Source of the DNA: Cellulophaga sp. HaHaR_3_176
Lineage (GTDB): Bacteria; Bacteroidota; Bacteroidia; Flavobacteriales; Flavobacteriaceae
Assembly: GCF_019021925.1 (NCBI RefSeq)
Contig: NZ_CP058990.1
Location: forward strand, 1,790,001-1,854,000
DNA length: 64,000 nt
Direction of reading: 5' to 3'
Each line of letters starts with the position of its first letter. The stretch's first letter is position 1. Below are positions 9,069 to 18,799 of this stretch, one piece after another. Below the pieces are notes generated by a model. That model had not been told where the DNA came from and ran no database searches. It was given only the letters and a program-made list of their open reading frames with translations. The translations under genes were made by a program, and so were the position numbers.

Positions 9069-10403
9069 ATGAAAAAAATCCTCCTTTTAATTCCTGTTTT
9101 AATTTTCACCACATTTACTTCTGCTCAAACAGATGTTAGAATTTATGATATTATAGACGCTATTTCTGCTGATAGAATAAAACAAGATATTACTACATTA
9201 ACTGAATTTGGAACTCGAAATACTTTTAGCGATACTATTTCAGAAACACGTGGTATTGGAGCTGCAAGAAGATGGATAAAATCTGAATTTGATAACATAT
9301 CTAAAAATTGTGAAAGCTGTTTGAATGTTTTTTATCAGAAGGATTTTGTTACAAAAGAAATGAGTACTAGAGTACCAAAAGATGCTTGGGTCGTAAATGT
9401 TGTAGCAATACAAAAAGGAACAAAATATCCGAACAGATTTATTATAATGAGTGGCGATATAGATTCTCGTGCTAGTGACACAATGGACTTTACAACTGAT
9501 GCACCTGGAGCTAATGACAATGCAACCGGTATGGCTGGCACTATTGAAGCTGCTCGTGTTTTATCAAAATACAAATTTGAAAATAGTATTATATATGTAG
9601 GCTTATCAGGTGAAGAACAAGGTCTTTTTGGCGGTGGTGGTCTAGCAAAATATGCTAAAGAGCAAGATTGGGATGTTATCGGTATATTAAATAACGATAT
9701 GATTGGTAATATTACTGGTGTAGACGGTGTTACTAGCAATCGCGACTTTAGAATTTTCTCTGAAGCTGTATCTACGACTGAAACTGATAAAGAACGACAA
9801 ATGAGACGCTTTTACGGTGGCGAAGTTGATGGTATTTCTCGTCAATTAGCACGCTACATTCATAAAAACGTAAAAATTTACATGCCTGAAATGAATCCGA
9901 TGATGATTTATCGTTTAGATCGTTTTGGTAGAGGTGGCCATCACAGACCATTTAATGATGCTGGTTTTGCTGGCATTAGAATTATGGAAGCTCATGAAAA
10001 CTACACACAACAGCATCAAAACATTAGAACCGAAAACGGAATAAATTACGGTGATATTTTAGAACATGTTAATTTTGAATATGCAAAAAAACTAACTGCT
10101 GTAAATGCAATAAATTTAGCTTCTATTGCTTGGGCACCACCTGCACCAAAAGAGGTGAAAATTGGTGGTATTGTAGAGCCAGCCGCTAAATTTCAATGGA
10201 GCAAAGTTGATGGCGCTATAGGTTATAAAATTTATTGGCGTGATACTACCTCTCCAACTTGGGATCATAGTAGGTATGTAGGTAATGTAACTGAGTTTAT
10301 TTTAAATGGTATTGTTATAGATAATTACTTTTTCGGAATTTCATCTGTAGGGAAAGATGGATTTGAAAGCCCTGTTGTTTTCCCAAATGCAATCATAAGA
10401 TAA
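9069..10403 (+). CDS. secreted M28-family zinc peptidase with C-terminal Fn3-like domain
   Basis: The ATG at 9069 gives a clean signal peptide (MKKILLLIPVLIFTTFTSAQ); a TTG two codons earlier overlaps the upstream stop and is less likely. The core has the M28 segments SGDIDSR, DAPGANDNATGMAGTIEAAR, GLSGEEQGLFGG and LNNDMIGN, plus a later RGGHHRPFND. The Asp, Glu-Glu and Asp ligands of the two-zinc site are present. The first ligand, usually His in GHxD, reads Asp here (SGDIDSR). The last ~90 residues (from ~APKEVKIGGI) look like a fibronectin III-like beta sandwich ending ISSVGKDGFESPV. It probably degrades peptides outside the inner membrane. The M1 peptidase gene follows 29 bases later. Confidence 0.9.
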   Translation: MKKILLLIPVLIFTTFTSAQTDVRIYDIIDAISADRIKQDITTLTEFGTRNTFSDTISETRGIGAARRWIKSEFDNISKNCESCLNVFYQKDFVTKEMSTRVPKDAWVVNVVAIQKGTKYPNRFIIMSGDIDSRASDTMDFTTDAPGANDNATGMAGTIEAARVLSKYKFENSIIYVGLSGEEQGLFGGGGLAKYAKEQDWDVIGILNNDMIGNITGVDGVTSNRDFRIFSEAVSTTETDKERQMRRFYGGEVDGISRQLARYIHKNVKIYMPEMNPMMIYRLDRFGRGGHHRPFNDAGFAGIRIMEAHENYTQQHQNIRTENGINYGDILEHVNFEYAKKLTAVNAINLASIAWAPPAPKEVKIGGIVEPAAKFQWSKVDGAIGYKIYWRDTTSPTWDHSRYVGNVTEFILNGIVIDNYFFGISSVGKDGFESPVVFPNAIIR

Positions 10404-10432
10404 TAATAGCCACAAACTAATTAAATTAAAAT

Positions 10433-12076
10433 ATGAAAATACTATTAACCTCTCTATTCCTTGCTTTATCATGCACAACTTTATTCTCTCAAGGATTAAT
10501 GTCTGATAAAGATAAATTTACTCAACAAGATACATTAAGAGGTACAATAACGCCTGAACGCGCCTGGTGGGATTTGAATTTTTATCACTTAGATATTGAA
10601 GTAAAACCTGACGAAAAATTTATTACAGGTAGTAACACTATTAGGTATAAAGTACTGGAGGAAAATCAAGTATTGCAAGTAGATTTGCAGCCACCTCTAA
10701 AAATAGAAAAAGTAACACAAGATGGTGAGCAACTAGAAGTTAATTCTAATACCAATGCTCATTATATCACCTTAAAAAAACCTCAAATAAAAGATGAATT
10801 TAACGAAATTATAGTCCATTATTCTGGCAAGCCTAAAGAAGCTATTCGCGCACCTTGGGATGGTGGCTTTTCTTGGAAAAAGGATAAAAATGGGAAAGAT
10901 TTTATTGCGACATCATGTCAAGGTTTGGGTGCTAGTGTTTGGTGGCCAAATAAAGACCATATGTATGATGAGGTTGATAGTATGGCAATAAGTGTAAAAG
11001 TACCTAAAGGATTAATGAACATTTCAAACGGCAGACTCAAATCTATTGATGAGGGAGAAAGTACAACTACATATAATTGGTTTGTTGCTAACCCTATCAA
11101 CAACTATGGTGTTAATGTAAATATTGGAGATTACGTACATTTTGGAGAAAAGTACGACGGAGAAAAAGGAGTTTTAGATATGGATTATTATGTATTAAAA
11201 GACAACCTTGAAACTGCTAAAACCCACTTTAAAGATGCTGCTAGATTAATGGAAGCTTTTGAGCATTGGTTTGGTCCCTACCCTTTTTATGAAGATAGTT
11301 ATAAACTAGTTGAAGTTCCGTATTTAGGAATGGAACACCAGAGTTCTGTTACATACGGTAACAAATACATGAAAGGTTATTTAGGAAGAGATTTATCTGG
11401 TACTGGCTGGGGCTTAAAATTTGATTACATATTAATACATGAATCTGGACACGAGTGGTTTGCTAATAACATCACATATAAAGACATTGCTGATATGTGG
11501 ATACATGAAAGCTTTACTACATATTCTGAAAATTTGTTTGTAGATTATTTCTATGGTAAAGAAGCCTCTTCAGAATACGTTATCGGAACTCGTAAAAGTA
11601 TTATAAATGATAAACCTATTATAGGTAATTATAATGTAAATAACGAAGGTAGTAGAGACATGTATTTTAAAGGTGCTAATATCATACACACCATCCGTCA
11701 ATTAGTCAATGATGATGAAAAATGGAGACAGATACTAAGAGGCTTAAATGAACAATTTTATCATAAAACAGTTACAACAAATGAAATTGAAAACTATGTT
11801 AGTAAAGAGTCTGGAATTGATTTAAAACCTTTTTTCAATCAATATTTACGTAGTATAAAAATACCCATTTTAGAATATAGAACAGAAGGTAAAACACTTA
11901 TTTACCGTTACACAAATATTGTAGATGGTTTTAATATGCCTGTTCGATTATTTTTAAATGAAAACCCTGTTTGGATATCACCTACCGCTGAATGGAAAAA
12001 AGAAAAAATAAAAGGCTTAAACTCTAATATTATAATAGATAAGAATTTTTATATAGATACTAAAAAAACAGAGTAA
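10433..12076 (+). CDS. secreted M1-family metallopeptidase (gluzincin aminopeptidase)
   Basis: 547 residues with a signal peptide (MKILLTSLFLALSCTTLFSQ). Visible are LGMEHQSS, the GxMEN-type substrate exopeptidase motif with His for Asn, and the zinc motif HESGHEWF followed 18 residues later by the Glu ligand in WIHESFTTYSENLF. This is the M1 HExxH-(18)-E pattern. The protein lacks the long C-terminal helical domain of ~850-residue PepN enzymes, so it is of the short bacteroidotal secreted type. It follows the M28 gene with 29 bases between, suggesting one transcript for two extracytoplasmic peptidases used in peptide scavenging. Confidence 0.92.
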   Translation: MKILLTSLFLALSCTTLFSQGLMSDKDKFTQQDTLRGTITPERAWWDLNFYHLDIEVKPDEKFITGSNTIRYKVLEENQVLQVDLQPPLKIEKVTQDGEQLEVNSNTNAHYITLKKPQIKDEFNEIIVHYSGKPKEAIRAPWDGGFSWKKDKNGKDFIATSCQGLGASVWWPNKDHMYDEVDSMAISVKVPKGLMNISNGRLKSIDEGESTTTYNWFVANPINNYGVNVNIGDYVHFGEKYDGEKGVLDMDYYVLKDNLETAKTHFKDAARLMEAFEHWFGPYPFYEDSYKLVEVPYLGMEHQSSVTYGNKYMKGYLGRDLSGTGWGLKFDYILIHESGHEWFANNITYKDIADMWIHESFTTYSENLFVDYFYGKEASSEYVIGTRKSIINDKPIIGNYNVNNEGSRDMYFKGANIIHTIRQLVNDDEKWRQILRGLNEQFYHKTVTTNEIENYVSKESGIDLKPFFNQYLRSIKIPILEYRTEGKTLIYRYTNIVDGFNMPVRLFLNENPVWISPTAEWKKEKIKGLNSNIIIDKNFYIDTKKTE

Positions 12077-12131
12077 TTATACTATCTAACTTATTGAGTT
12101 GCCCTTCAATTATAGAAATATAAAATAAACT

Positions 12132-12139
12132 TATCTTTG
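12132..12139 (+). promoter_or_regulatory. -7 promoter box TATCTTTG
   Basis: A perfect match to the Bacteroidota -7 element TAnnTTTG lies 74 bases before the phosphatidyltransferase start. No TTG lies at the ideal distance upstream; the nearest, at 12099-12101, is 30 bases away. If used, transcription would begin close to 12145, at the first base of the leader hairpin. Confidence 0.55.
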
Positions 12140-12144
12140 CTGTA

Positions 12145-12207
12145 ATCATTTTAAGAAGTGAACTAAGCTAGCGTGTTTCCGTTATTAGTTTTTCTTCTTA
12201 AAATGAT
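12145..12207 (+). promoter_or_regulatory. 14-bp leader stem-loop before the phosphatidyltransferase gene
   Basis: ATCATTTTAAGAAG (12145-12158) and CTTCTTAAAATGAT (12194-12207) form a perfect 14-bp stem enclosing 35 bases. The right arm ends 6 bases before the ATG at 12214, so the stem covers the ribosome loading region. The left arm starts where transcription from the upstream -7 box should begin. No T-run follows the right arm, so it is not an ordinary terminator. A 5' UTR regulatory structure is the simplest reading; a DNA-level operator is the alternative. Confidence 0.6.
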
Positions 12208-12213
12208 CTTCAA

Positions 12214-12981
12214 ATGTCCAAACTACCTTCAAAAAACCAATTTTTAGATCTTTCTGATTATGGAAGACCATTTGCTCGGTTTATAGCACAATCATTAAAA
12301 AACACATCATTCACTCCTATTCATGTAACTATTGGCTTTGTCATATCAGGCTTAATAGCCATTGCTTGTATTTTTCATGAGTATTATTGGGCCACTGCTT
12401 TCTTTTTAATACTAAAATCTATTTTAGATGCTGCTGATGGAGAATTGGCTAGAATAAAAAAAACACCATCATATACCGGCAGATATTTAGATTCGCTTTC
12501 AGATATTATTTTAAACTTTATTTTACTAGCTACTATTTGGCATGTTACTAATGGCAAAATAACTTATACAATTCTCGCTTTTATTAGTATTCAATTACAA
12601 GGCACATTATATAATTATTACTATGTGATTTTGAGAAATAAACACAACGGAGATACGACAAGTCGTGTTTTTGAAGATAATACACCTAAGGCTTTACCTG
12701 GCGAAAAACAACGTACTGTAAATATATTATTTATACTCTATAAAGTATGTTACGGAATTTTTGATAAAATTATTTATAAAATGGATAAGAATGCTGTTTC
12801 TAGTAAAAAGCTTCCTAACTGGCTAATGACAGCTGTTTCAACATTTGGACTTGGTTTTCAGTTACTGATTATATCAATAATGTTTGTGTTGAATTTAAAA
12901 GATTTTATAGTTCCTTTTTTTATTGCTTTTTCTGGTTTAATTTTTATTTTTATTGCTATCCGAAGGTATATAAATCGATAA
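12214..12981 (+). CDS. CDP-alcohol phosphatidyltransferase family protein
   Basis: 255 residues with several membrane helices. The family signature D(x)2DG(x)2AR(x)8G(x)3D(x)3D is complete, from LDAADGELAR to YTGRYLDSLSD at ~residues 71-96, giving the Asp ligands for two metal ions. Such enzymes join a CDP-linked lipid to an alcohol in the inner membrane, as in phosphatidylglycerol phosphate, phosphatidylserine or phosphoinositol synthesis. The acceptor alcohol cannot be told from sequence. No lipid gene adjoins it. Its leader carries the long hairpin, so expression may be controlled after transcription starts. Confidence 0.85.
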   Translation: MSKLPSKNQFLDLSDYGRPFARFIAQSLKNTSFTPIHVTIGFVISGLIAIACIFHEYYWATAFFLILKSILDAADGELARIKKTPSYTGRYLDSLSDIILNFILLATIWHVTNGKITYTILAFISIQLQGTLYNYYYVILRNKHNGDTTSRVFEDNTPKALPGEKQRTVNILFILYKVCYGIFDKIIYKMDKNAVSSKKLPNWLMTAVSTFGLGFQLLIISIMFVLNLKDFIVPFFIAFSGLIFIFIAIRRYINR

Positions 12982-13083
12982 AAGTAATAATAGAAATTCA
13001 AATGTTTTAATAGCTTTTCAAGCTAAATATGCATATTTTTAAATAAACGCCTTCTATAACAGGTAGTTTATAAAACACATTAT

Positions 13084-13494
13084 ATGAGTCCACTACTTCG
13101 AAATATTATGGCAGTTTTAGTAGGTTTATTGATTGGTAGCGTTGTTAACATGGGTATTATTATGGTCAGCAGTTCTATTATTCCTCCTCCGAATGGTGTT
13201 AATACAACCACAATGGAAGGTCTAAAAGAAGCTATGCATTTGTTTCAACCCAAACATTATATAATGCCTTTTTTGGCTCATGCAATAGGTACATTCGCAG
13301 CTGCTTTTATTAGTGTTAAAATTGCTGTTACACACAAACTTAAAATTGCATTTTCAATTGGAATATTATTTTTAATAGGTGGTATTACTAATGTTTTTTT
13401 ATTACCATCTCCTATATGGTTTGCTATTACTGACGTTGTTATCGCATATATACCTATGGCTTGGATAGGAAGTAAAATTGGAACTAAAAAATGA
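13084..13494 (+). CDS. small four-helix membrane protein, unknown function
   Basis: 136 residues with four hydrophobic segments (roughly 8-30, 60-80, 88-106 and 110-130) and a proline-rich loop (SSIIPPPNG) after the first. I do not recognise the family with confidence. The stop overlaps the methyltransferase start by four bases (ATGA), so translation of the two is coupled, which suggests a shared role or at least shared expression. Confidence 0.75.
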   Translation: MSPLLRNIMAVLVGLLIGSVVNMGIIMVSSSIIPPPNGVNTTTMEGLKEAMHLFQPKHYIMPFLAHAIGTFAAAFISVKIAVTHKLKIAFSIGILFLIGGITNVFLLPSPIWFAITDVVIAYIPMAWIGSKIGTKK

Positions 13495-14090
13495 TCACAA
13501 AAAAAGAAGAAGTTTATTGGAGCCAACGCTATAAAGAACAAAACACGGGTTGGGATATTGGTTACCCCTCTACTCCAATTAAAAACTATATAGATCAGCT
13601 TAAAGATAAAAGCTTACATATTCTTATACCTGGAGCTGGTAACGCTTATGAGGCTGAATACTTATTAAAAAATGGTTTTACAAATGTTTCTATTTTAGAT
13701 ATTTCTGAAATTCCGCTTAAAGAATTTAAAAAAAGAAATCCTAATTTTCCTAAAAATCAATTAATTCATGCTAATTTTTTTGAACATATAGGAGCTTATG
13801 ATTTGATTATTGAGCAAACATTTTTCTGCTCATTTATACCTTCAATTGAAAATAGAACTTCTTATGCTAAAAAAATGGCATCTATATTAAAAACGAATGG
13901 AAAACTAGTTGGCTTGTGGTTTGACATTCCCTTATCTGGTAATCTTAAAAAAAGACCATTCGGAGGTAATAAATCTTCTTACCTAAAGTATTTAGAAACT
14001 CATTTTAAAACAATAACATTTGAAGCTTCGTATAACTCTATACCCGCAAGACAAGGGAATGAACTATTCGGAATTTTTATAAAAAAATAA
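13491..14090 (+). CDS. TPMT-family SAM-dependent methyltransferase
   Basis: 199 residues. The N-terminus (YWSQRY...TGWDIGYPSTPI) is the signature of the thiopurine S-methyltransferase family. The SAM-binding loop is LIPGAGNAYEAEYL, followed by the acidic strand end SILDIS. It lacks recognisable membrane segments, so it is cytosolic. Bacterial relatives methylate selenium, tellurium, thiol or halide substrates; the substrate here is not predictable. Translation is coupled to the upstream membrane protein through an ATGA overlap. Confidence 0.85.
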   Translation: MITKKEEVYWSQRYKEQNTGWDIGYPSTPIKNYIDQLKDKSLHILIPGAGNAYEAEYLLKNGFTNVSILDISEIPLKEFKKRNPNFPKNQLIHANFFEHIGAYDLIIEQTFFCSFIPSIENRTSYAKKMASILKTNGKLVGLWFDIPLSGNLKKRPFGGNKSSYLKYLETHFKTITFEASYNSIPARQGNELFGIFIKK

Positions 14091-14193
14091 TATTACAAAC
14101 TATAGTTTTAAAAGCTTCCTTAACATCCTTTTAAGATTTGTCTGTATAGTTTTTGGTATTTTTAGGGCGACTAATTAACCTCTAATTAAAATA

Positions 14194-17100
14194 ATGAAAA
14201 ATTTACTTTCCCTAGTACTACTATTTGGGTTCTTCCAAGTAGTAGCACAAGATTTTGATATGAATCTTGTACAAGATTTAAAACCAAGAAACATAGGACC
14301 CGGCGGAATGAGTGGCCGTGTAACGAGCATAGATGCTGTACATTCAAACCCTGAAATAATATATGTTGGCACAGCTTCTGGCGGCCTATGGAAATCTACC
14401 TCTGGTGGTATAAAATGGGAACCCATTTTTGATAAAGAAGTTACAGCTTCTGTTGGAGCTGTTGCTATACAACAAAGCAACCCTTCTGTTATATGGGTTG
14501 GCACAGGCGAAGGCAACCCTAGAAATAGTTTAAATGGTGGCTACGGTATTTACAAATCATTAGATGGTGGTAAAAGCTGGAAATCTATGGGTTTAGAAAA
14601 AACAAGACACATTCATCGCATTGTTATTGACCCTACAAATCCAAATATTATATATGCTGCCGCAATAGGTTCTCCATGGGGAGAGCATCCTGAACGTGGC
14701 GTATTTAAAACTATTGATGGAGGAGAAACTTGGAAAAAAATACTATTTACCAATAACAAATCTGGCGCTGCTGATTTGGTGATGGACCCTAAAAACCCTA
14801 ACAAACTAATTGCTACCATGTGGGAGCATAAAAGAGATCCTTGGTTTTTTAAATCAGGTGGTGAAGGTAGCGGTTTATATATAACACATGATGGTGGAAA
14901 AAATTGGAAAAAACTTTCTGATAAAGATGGCTTACCTAGTGGAGAATTAGGGAGAATTGGCGTTGCTATCGCTCCTGGGAAACCAGATATTGTTTACGCT
15001 TTAATTGAAGCTAAAAAAAATGCATTATACAAATCTGAAGATGGTGGTTTTAAATGGAAAAAGATTAATGAAAAAGAAGGTATTGGCAACCGCCCTTTTT
15101 ACTATTCTGAAATATATGTAGATCCACAAAATGAAAACCGTATTTACTCAGTCTTTACTTATATAAATGTATCTGAAGATGGAGGTAAAAACTTTACACA
15201 ACTAATGCCTGCTTACCGTGCAGATAACGGAGTACACCCTGATCATCATGCATGGTGGATTCACCCTAAAAATGGCCAGTTCATGATGGATGGGAATGAT
15301 GGTGGAATGAATATTACTAAAGATGGTGGAAAATCTTGGCGTTTTGTTGGCAATATACCTGTTGCCCAATTCTACCATATAAATACTGATAACGAATACC
15401 CTTATAATGTATATGGTGGTATGCAAGATAATGGATCTTGGCGTGGTCCTGCTTATGTTTGGAAAGCCCAAGGTATAAGAAACAGCTATTGGCAAGAAAT
15501 TGCTTTTGGTGATGGTTTTGACGTAGTACCTGACAAAGAAAATTCTAGATTTGGTTACGCAATGAGTCAGCAAGGTAATGTCTCAAGATACGATCATATA
15601 ACAGGTAATAATTACATTGTACGCCCTACACCTCCCGATGCAAAAACTAAATTACGTTTTAATTGGAATGCGGCTATTGGCCAAGATCCTTTCAATAATA
15701 GTACCGTTTATTTTGGTAGTCAATTTGTTCATAAGAGCACCGACAAAGGCTTGACTTGGGAAATAATTTCTCCTGACTTATCTACAAACGACCCCGAAAA
15801 ACAAAAACAAGGCGATAGTGGAGGTTTAACGATGGATGCTACTGGTGCTGAAAATCATTGTACTATTTTAGTTATAGAACCATCTACGCTTGAAAAAAAT
15901 ATGCTTTGGGTAGCTACTGATGACGGACGAGTACATTATACACAAAATAATGGAAATACTTGGGTTGATGTTACTCAAAATATTAAAGGCCTACCTAAAG
16001 GAAGTTGGATTCCACAGATAAAAGCTTCTAATAAAAATAAAGGTGAAGCTTTATTAATTGCAAATGATTATAGAAGGTTTAATTACACACCATATGCTTA
16101 TAGAACAACAAATTATGGTAAAACCTGGGAACGCATTGTTGATGCTACTGATGTAAAAAGCTATACATTATCTATAATTGAAGATCTTGAAAACCCTAAT
16201 CTTTTATTTTTAGGAACTGATGATGGTTTGTATATATCTTTTAATGCAGGTACTAAATGGCAAAAATGGACAGAAGGTTTCCCTACTGTGTCTACAAAAG
16301 ATTTGGTTATTCACCCAAGAGAGCATGATTTAGTAATAGGTACTTTTGGCCGTGCTGCATGGGTTTTAGATGATATTCGACCTTTAAGAGCCCTAGCTTC
16401 AGATTATACTATATTACAAAAAGATGCTAAACTATTTACACCTCCTACAGCATACCAAGCAGCGTATCAACAACCAACGGGTAGCAGGTTTGGTGCTGAT
16501 GCTATATTCAACGCTGAAAATAAAAAATCAGGAGCCATGATAACCTATTTCTTGAAAGAGGGAAAAGCTAAAAAATTGGATACTGAAACAAAATCAAATA
16601 AAAATGACGCTTCTAATACAAATTTAACTGAAGCAAATAATGTTGGGTTAACAGGTGTTCAGAAAAAAGATTCTATTCAGTTTGATATTTATGACGGAGA
16701 AAGACATATACGAACTCTTAAATATAAAACACCTGAGAAAGCTGGGTTTCACCGAGTATATTGGAAAATGGATGAAAAAGGTGCTGATTCTCCTTCAAGA
16801 AAAATTAGTAAGATTAAAAAAGAACAAGGTGGTGTGGATGTAAAACCTGGTTTTTACACTATTAAAATGTCATATGACACTATATCTGAAAAAACTCAAA
16901 TCGAAGTAAAATCAGACCCTAGATTAGATATTTCTGAAACTAATATTAATGAAGTTTATGCTACATCTAAAAAAATAGAAAACTTAACACAAATAGCTGC
17001 CGATGCTGTACTGCAGTTAGTAACATCTAAAAATATTGCTATAAAATATCAGAAAGAATTAAAAGAAATTGATAAAGAAAAATACCAAGATGCTATTAAA

Positions 17101-17418
17101 TTATCAACTGAAATAATTAAAAAAATTGATAAAGAAATAGCTTTATACTTAGGTAAAGATGACAAACGACAAGGTATTACTCGTAATCCTGAAATTACCG
17201 TTATGCAAAGGATAGGTAACGCTCGTTACTATAGTTCTACAAGACAAACAGGAATAACATCAACAGAAAAAAACCTCATTCGTTTTGCTGAACAAGAATT
17301 AAAACAAGCTGTAGAGAAAACAAATATCTTTTTTGATTCTGAATGGAAAACATACAGAACATCTATAGAAAATTTAAATAGCACACCTTTTAAAGAAACA
17401 AAAACGATTAAATTTTAA
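14194..17418 (+). CDS. secreted Asp-box (BNR) beta-propeller protein, VPS10/sortilin-like
   Basis: 1074 residues with a signal peptide (MKNLLSLVLLFGFFQVVAQ). Roughly ten Asp-box hairpins of the S/TxDxGxxW type are visible, among them SLDGGKSW, TIDGGETW, THDGGKNW, SEDGGFKW, TKDGGKSW, STDKGLTW and TQNNGNTW. They spread over about residues 60-700 and indicate two stacked propellers as in sortilin/VPS10 and xyloglucanase-like folds. The last ~300 residues are a beta-sandwich followed by a Lys/Glu-rich helical stretch. Databases often name such proteins glycosyl hydrolase or sialidase, but I see no catalytic residues that justify that. The DUF2490 gene starts 3 bases after its stop. Confidence 0.85.
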   Translation: MKNLLSLVLLFGFFQVVAQDFDMNLVQDLKPRNIGPGGMSGRVTSIDAVHSNPEIIYVGTASGGLWKSTSGGIKWEPIFDKEVTASVGAVAIQQSNPSVIWVGTGEGNPRNSLNGGYGIYKSLDGGKSWKSMGLEKTRHIHRIVIDPTNPNIIYAAAIGSPWGEHPERGVFKTIDGGETWKKILFTNNKSGAADLVMDPKNPNKLIATMWEHKRDPWFFKSGGEGSGLYITHDGGKNWKKLSDKDGLPSGELGRIGVAIAPGKPDIVYALIEAKKNALYKSEDGGFKWKKINEKEGIGNRPFYYSEIYVDPQNENRIYSVFTYINVSEDGGKNFTQLMPAYRADNGVHPDHHAWWIHPKNGQFMMDGNDGGMNITKDGGKSWRFVGNIPVAQFYHINTDNEYPYNVYGGMQDNGSWRGPAYVWKAQGIRNSYWQEIAFGDGFDVVPDKENSRFGYAMSQQGNVSRYDHITGNNYIVRPTPPDAKTKLRFNWNAAIGQDPFNNSTVYFGSQFVHKSTDKGLTWEIISPDLSTNDPEKQKQGDSGGLTMDATGAENHCTILVIEPSTLEKNMLWVATDDGRVHYTQNNGNTWVDVTQNIKGLPKGSWIPQIKASNKNKGEALLIANDYRRFNYTPYAYRTTNYGKTWERIVDATDVKSYTLSIIEDLENPNLLFLGTDDGLYISFNAGTKWQKWTEGFPTVSTKDLVIHPREHDLVIGTFGRAAWVLDDIRPLRALASDYTILQKDAKLFTPPTAYQAAYQQPTGSRFGADAIFNAENKKSGAMITYFLKEGKAKKLDTETKSNKNDASNTNLTEANNVGLTGVQKKDSIQFDIYDGERHIRTLKYKTPEKAGFHRVYWKMDEKGADSPSRKISKIKKEQGGVDVKPGFYTIKMSYDTISEKTQIEVKSDPRLDISETNINEVYATSKKIENLTQIAADAVLQLVTSKNIAIKYQKELKEIDKEKYQDAIKLSTEIIKKIDKEIALYLGKDDKRQGITRNPEITVMQRIGNARYYSSTRQTGITSTEKNLIRFAEQELKQAVEKTNIFFDSEWKTYRTSIENLNSTPFKETKTIKF

Positions 17419-17421
17419 TCC

Positions 17422-18096
17422 ATGAAAAAAATTGCCTTTTTAATTGCCCTTAGCTTTTTATCAATCAGTAATGCCCAAGAAACCGGAGAAGATAATTGGG
17501 GTGCTTGGTATATGTATTTTGGTACTAATAAAATATCAGAGAAATTAAGTATACACACCGAAGCTCAATTTAGATACTATGAAACTTCTAATAATTTTAA
17601 CCAAATGCTTTTACGTACAGGTTTAAATTATCATATAAACCCTAATGCAATTGCAACAATTGGCTATGGTTATATTAGTACCGATGGTACTTTTGATGAG
17701 TTACCTGATGAAGAAAATAGTAATGAAAATAGAATTTTTGAACAATTTATACTTAAAAATAAATTAGGCAATGTTTTATTTGAACATCGTTATAGATTAG
17801 AGCAACGTTTTTTATCAAACCAAAACACAACTGACACACAACATAGAGCTCGATATCGATTACAAGTTACACTACCATTAACTGATATTTTCTTTTTGAA
17901 TTTTTATGACGAAGTGTTTTTAAATTTACAAGATGATGTTTTTGGACAAAATCGTTTATACGCGGCCTTAGGTGTTAATGTAACTGAAAACTTAGCGCTA
18001 CAAACTGGATATTTAAAAAACCACTTTTCGAACGCCAATTTTGATAGAATACAAATCGGAGTTTTTTACAACCCCGACTTAAGAAAAAAGAAATAG
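17422..18096 (+). CDS. DUF2490 outer-membrane-type protein
   Basis: 224 residues with a signal peptide (MKKIAFLIALSFLSISNAQ). The start of the mature part (NWGAWYMYFGTNKISEKLSI) and the alternating amphipathic strands up to VFYNPDL fit DUF2490, a family predicted to form a small outer-membrane beta-barrel. Function is unknown. It begins 3 bases after the Asp-box protein stop, so the two are one transcript and may act together at the cell surface. Confidence 0.85.
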   Translation: MKKIAFLIALSFLSISNAQETGEDNWGAWYMYFGTNKISEKLSIHTEAQFRYYETSNNFNQMLLRTGLNYHINPNAIATIGYGYISTDGTFDELPDEENSNENRIFEQFILKNKLGNVLFEHRYRLEQRFLSNQNTTDTQHRARYRLQVTLPLTDIFFLNFYDEVFLNLQDDVFGQNRLYAALGVNVTENLALQTGYLKNHFSNANFDRIQIGVFYNPDLRKKK

Positions 18097-18166
18097 ATTA
18101 AGGTTATATACCATTGATTGCAATTAAAATAAACGTAATTTTATACTTACTTATAAAACAATAAAA

Positions 18167-18799
18167 ATGAAAAAGACATTATTAGTATTATCATTAGTTA
18201 TTGCTGGATTAACTTACAGTTGTAAAGAAACTAAAAAAGATAACAGTGCTGCTGCAAAAACTGAAACTGTAGAAGAGCCGTTTTCATTAATTAAAGATTC
18301 TACAAAAGTTAGTTTCACGGCATATAAAACAACAGATAAAATACCAGTTGGAGGTATTTTTAAAACAATTAATATTAAAAACGAAGGAACAGGTGCTACA
18401 GCTTTAGAAGCTATGGATGGTACTGAATTTAGTATACCCGTTTCTAGTTTATTTACTAATGATGGTACTGGCACGAGAGATCCTAAATTATTAGAATTCT
18501 TTTTTGGCGTTATGGATAATACTGAATTAATTTCTGGTATTTTTAATGTAGATGGTGATGCATGTTCTTTAGAAATTACCTTAAATGGAGAAACTGGAAC
18601 TATTGCATTAGAAACTCTAAAAAATTCTGAAACTAAATACACTTTTACAGGAGTATTGAAATTAGGGGACTGGAATGCTTTAGATGCTGTTGCTTCGATA
18701 AATAAAGCTTGTGAAGCATTGCACACTGGACCAGATGGTGTTAGTAAAACATGGGAAGATGTTGCTATAGAAGGTGTAGTTGTTTTTGAAAAAAAATAA
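18167..18799 (+). CDS. YceI-like lipoprotein
   Basis: 210 residues. The signal peptide ends in a lipobox (LTYSC), so the protein is lipid-anchored. After a Lys-rich linker, the domain begins with SLIKDSTKVSFTAYKTTDK, continues with GTRDPKLLEFFFG, and fits the YceI lipocalin-like fold, which binds isoprenoid or amide-type lipids. It precedes the SodC lipoprotein gene by ~100 bases. A role in envelope oxidative or lipid stress is plausible from context only. Confidence 0.8.
   Translation: MKKTLLVLSLVIAGLTYSCKETKKDNSAAAKTETVEEPFSLIKDSTKVSFTAYKTTDKIPVGGIFKTINIKNEGTGATALEAMDGTEFSIPVSSLFTNDGTGTRDPKLLEFFFGVMDNTELISGIFNVDGDACSLEITLNGETGTIALETLKNSETKYTFTGVLKLGDWNALDAVASINKACEALHTGPDGVSKTWEDVAIEGVVVFEKK

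Noticed and set aside
9335..9739. 134-codon open frame on the minus strand
   Set aside because: It lies wholly inside the M28 peptidase gene, whose frame carries clear family motifs; the minus-strand translation has no recognisable features.
14194..17418. Sialidase or glycosyl hydrolase function for the Asp-box protein
   Set aside because: Asp-boxes are structural; the sialidase Arg triad and nucleophile Tyr/Glu could not be identified.
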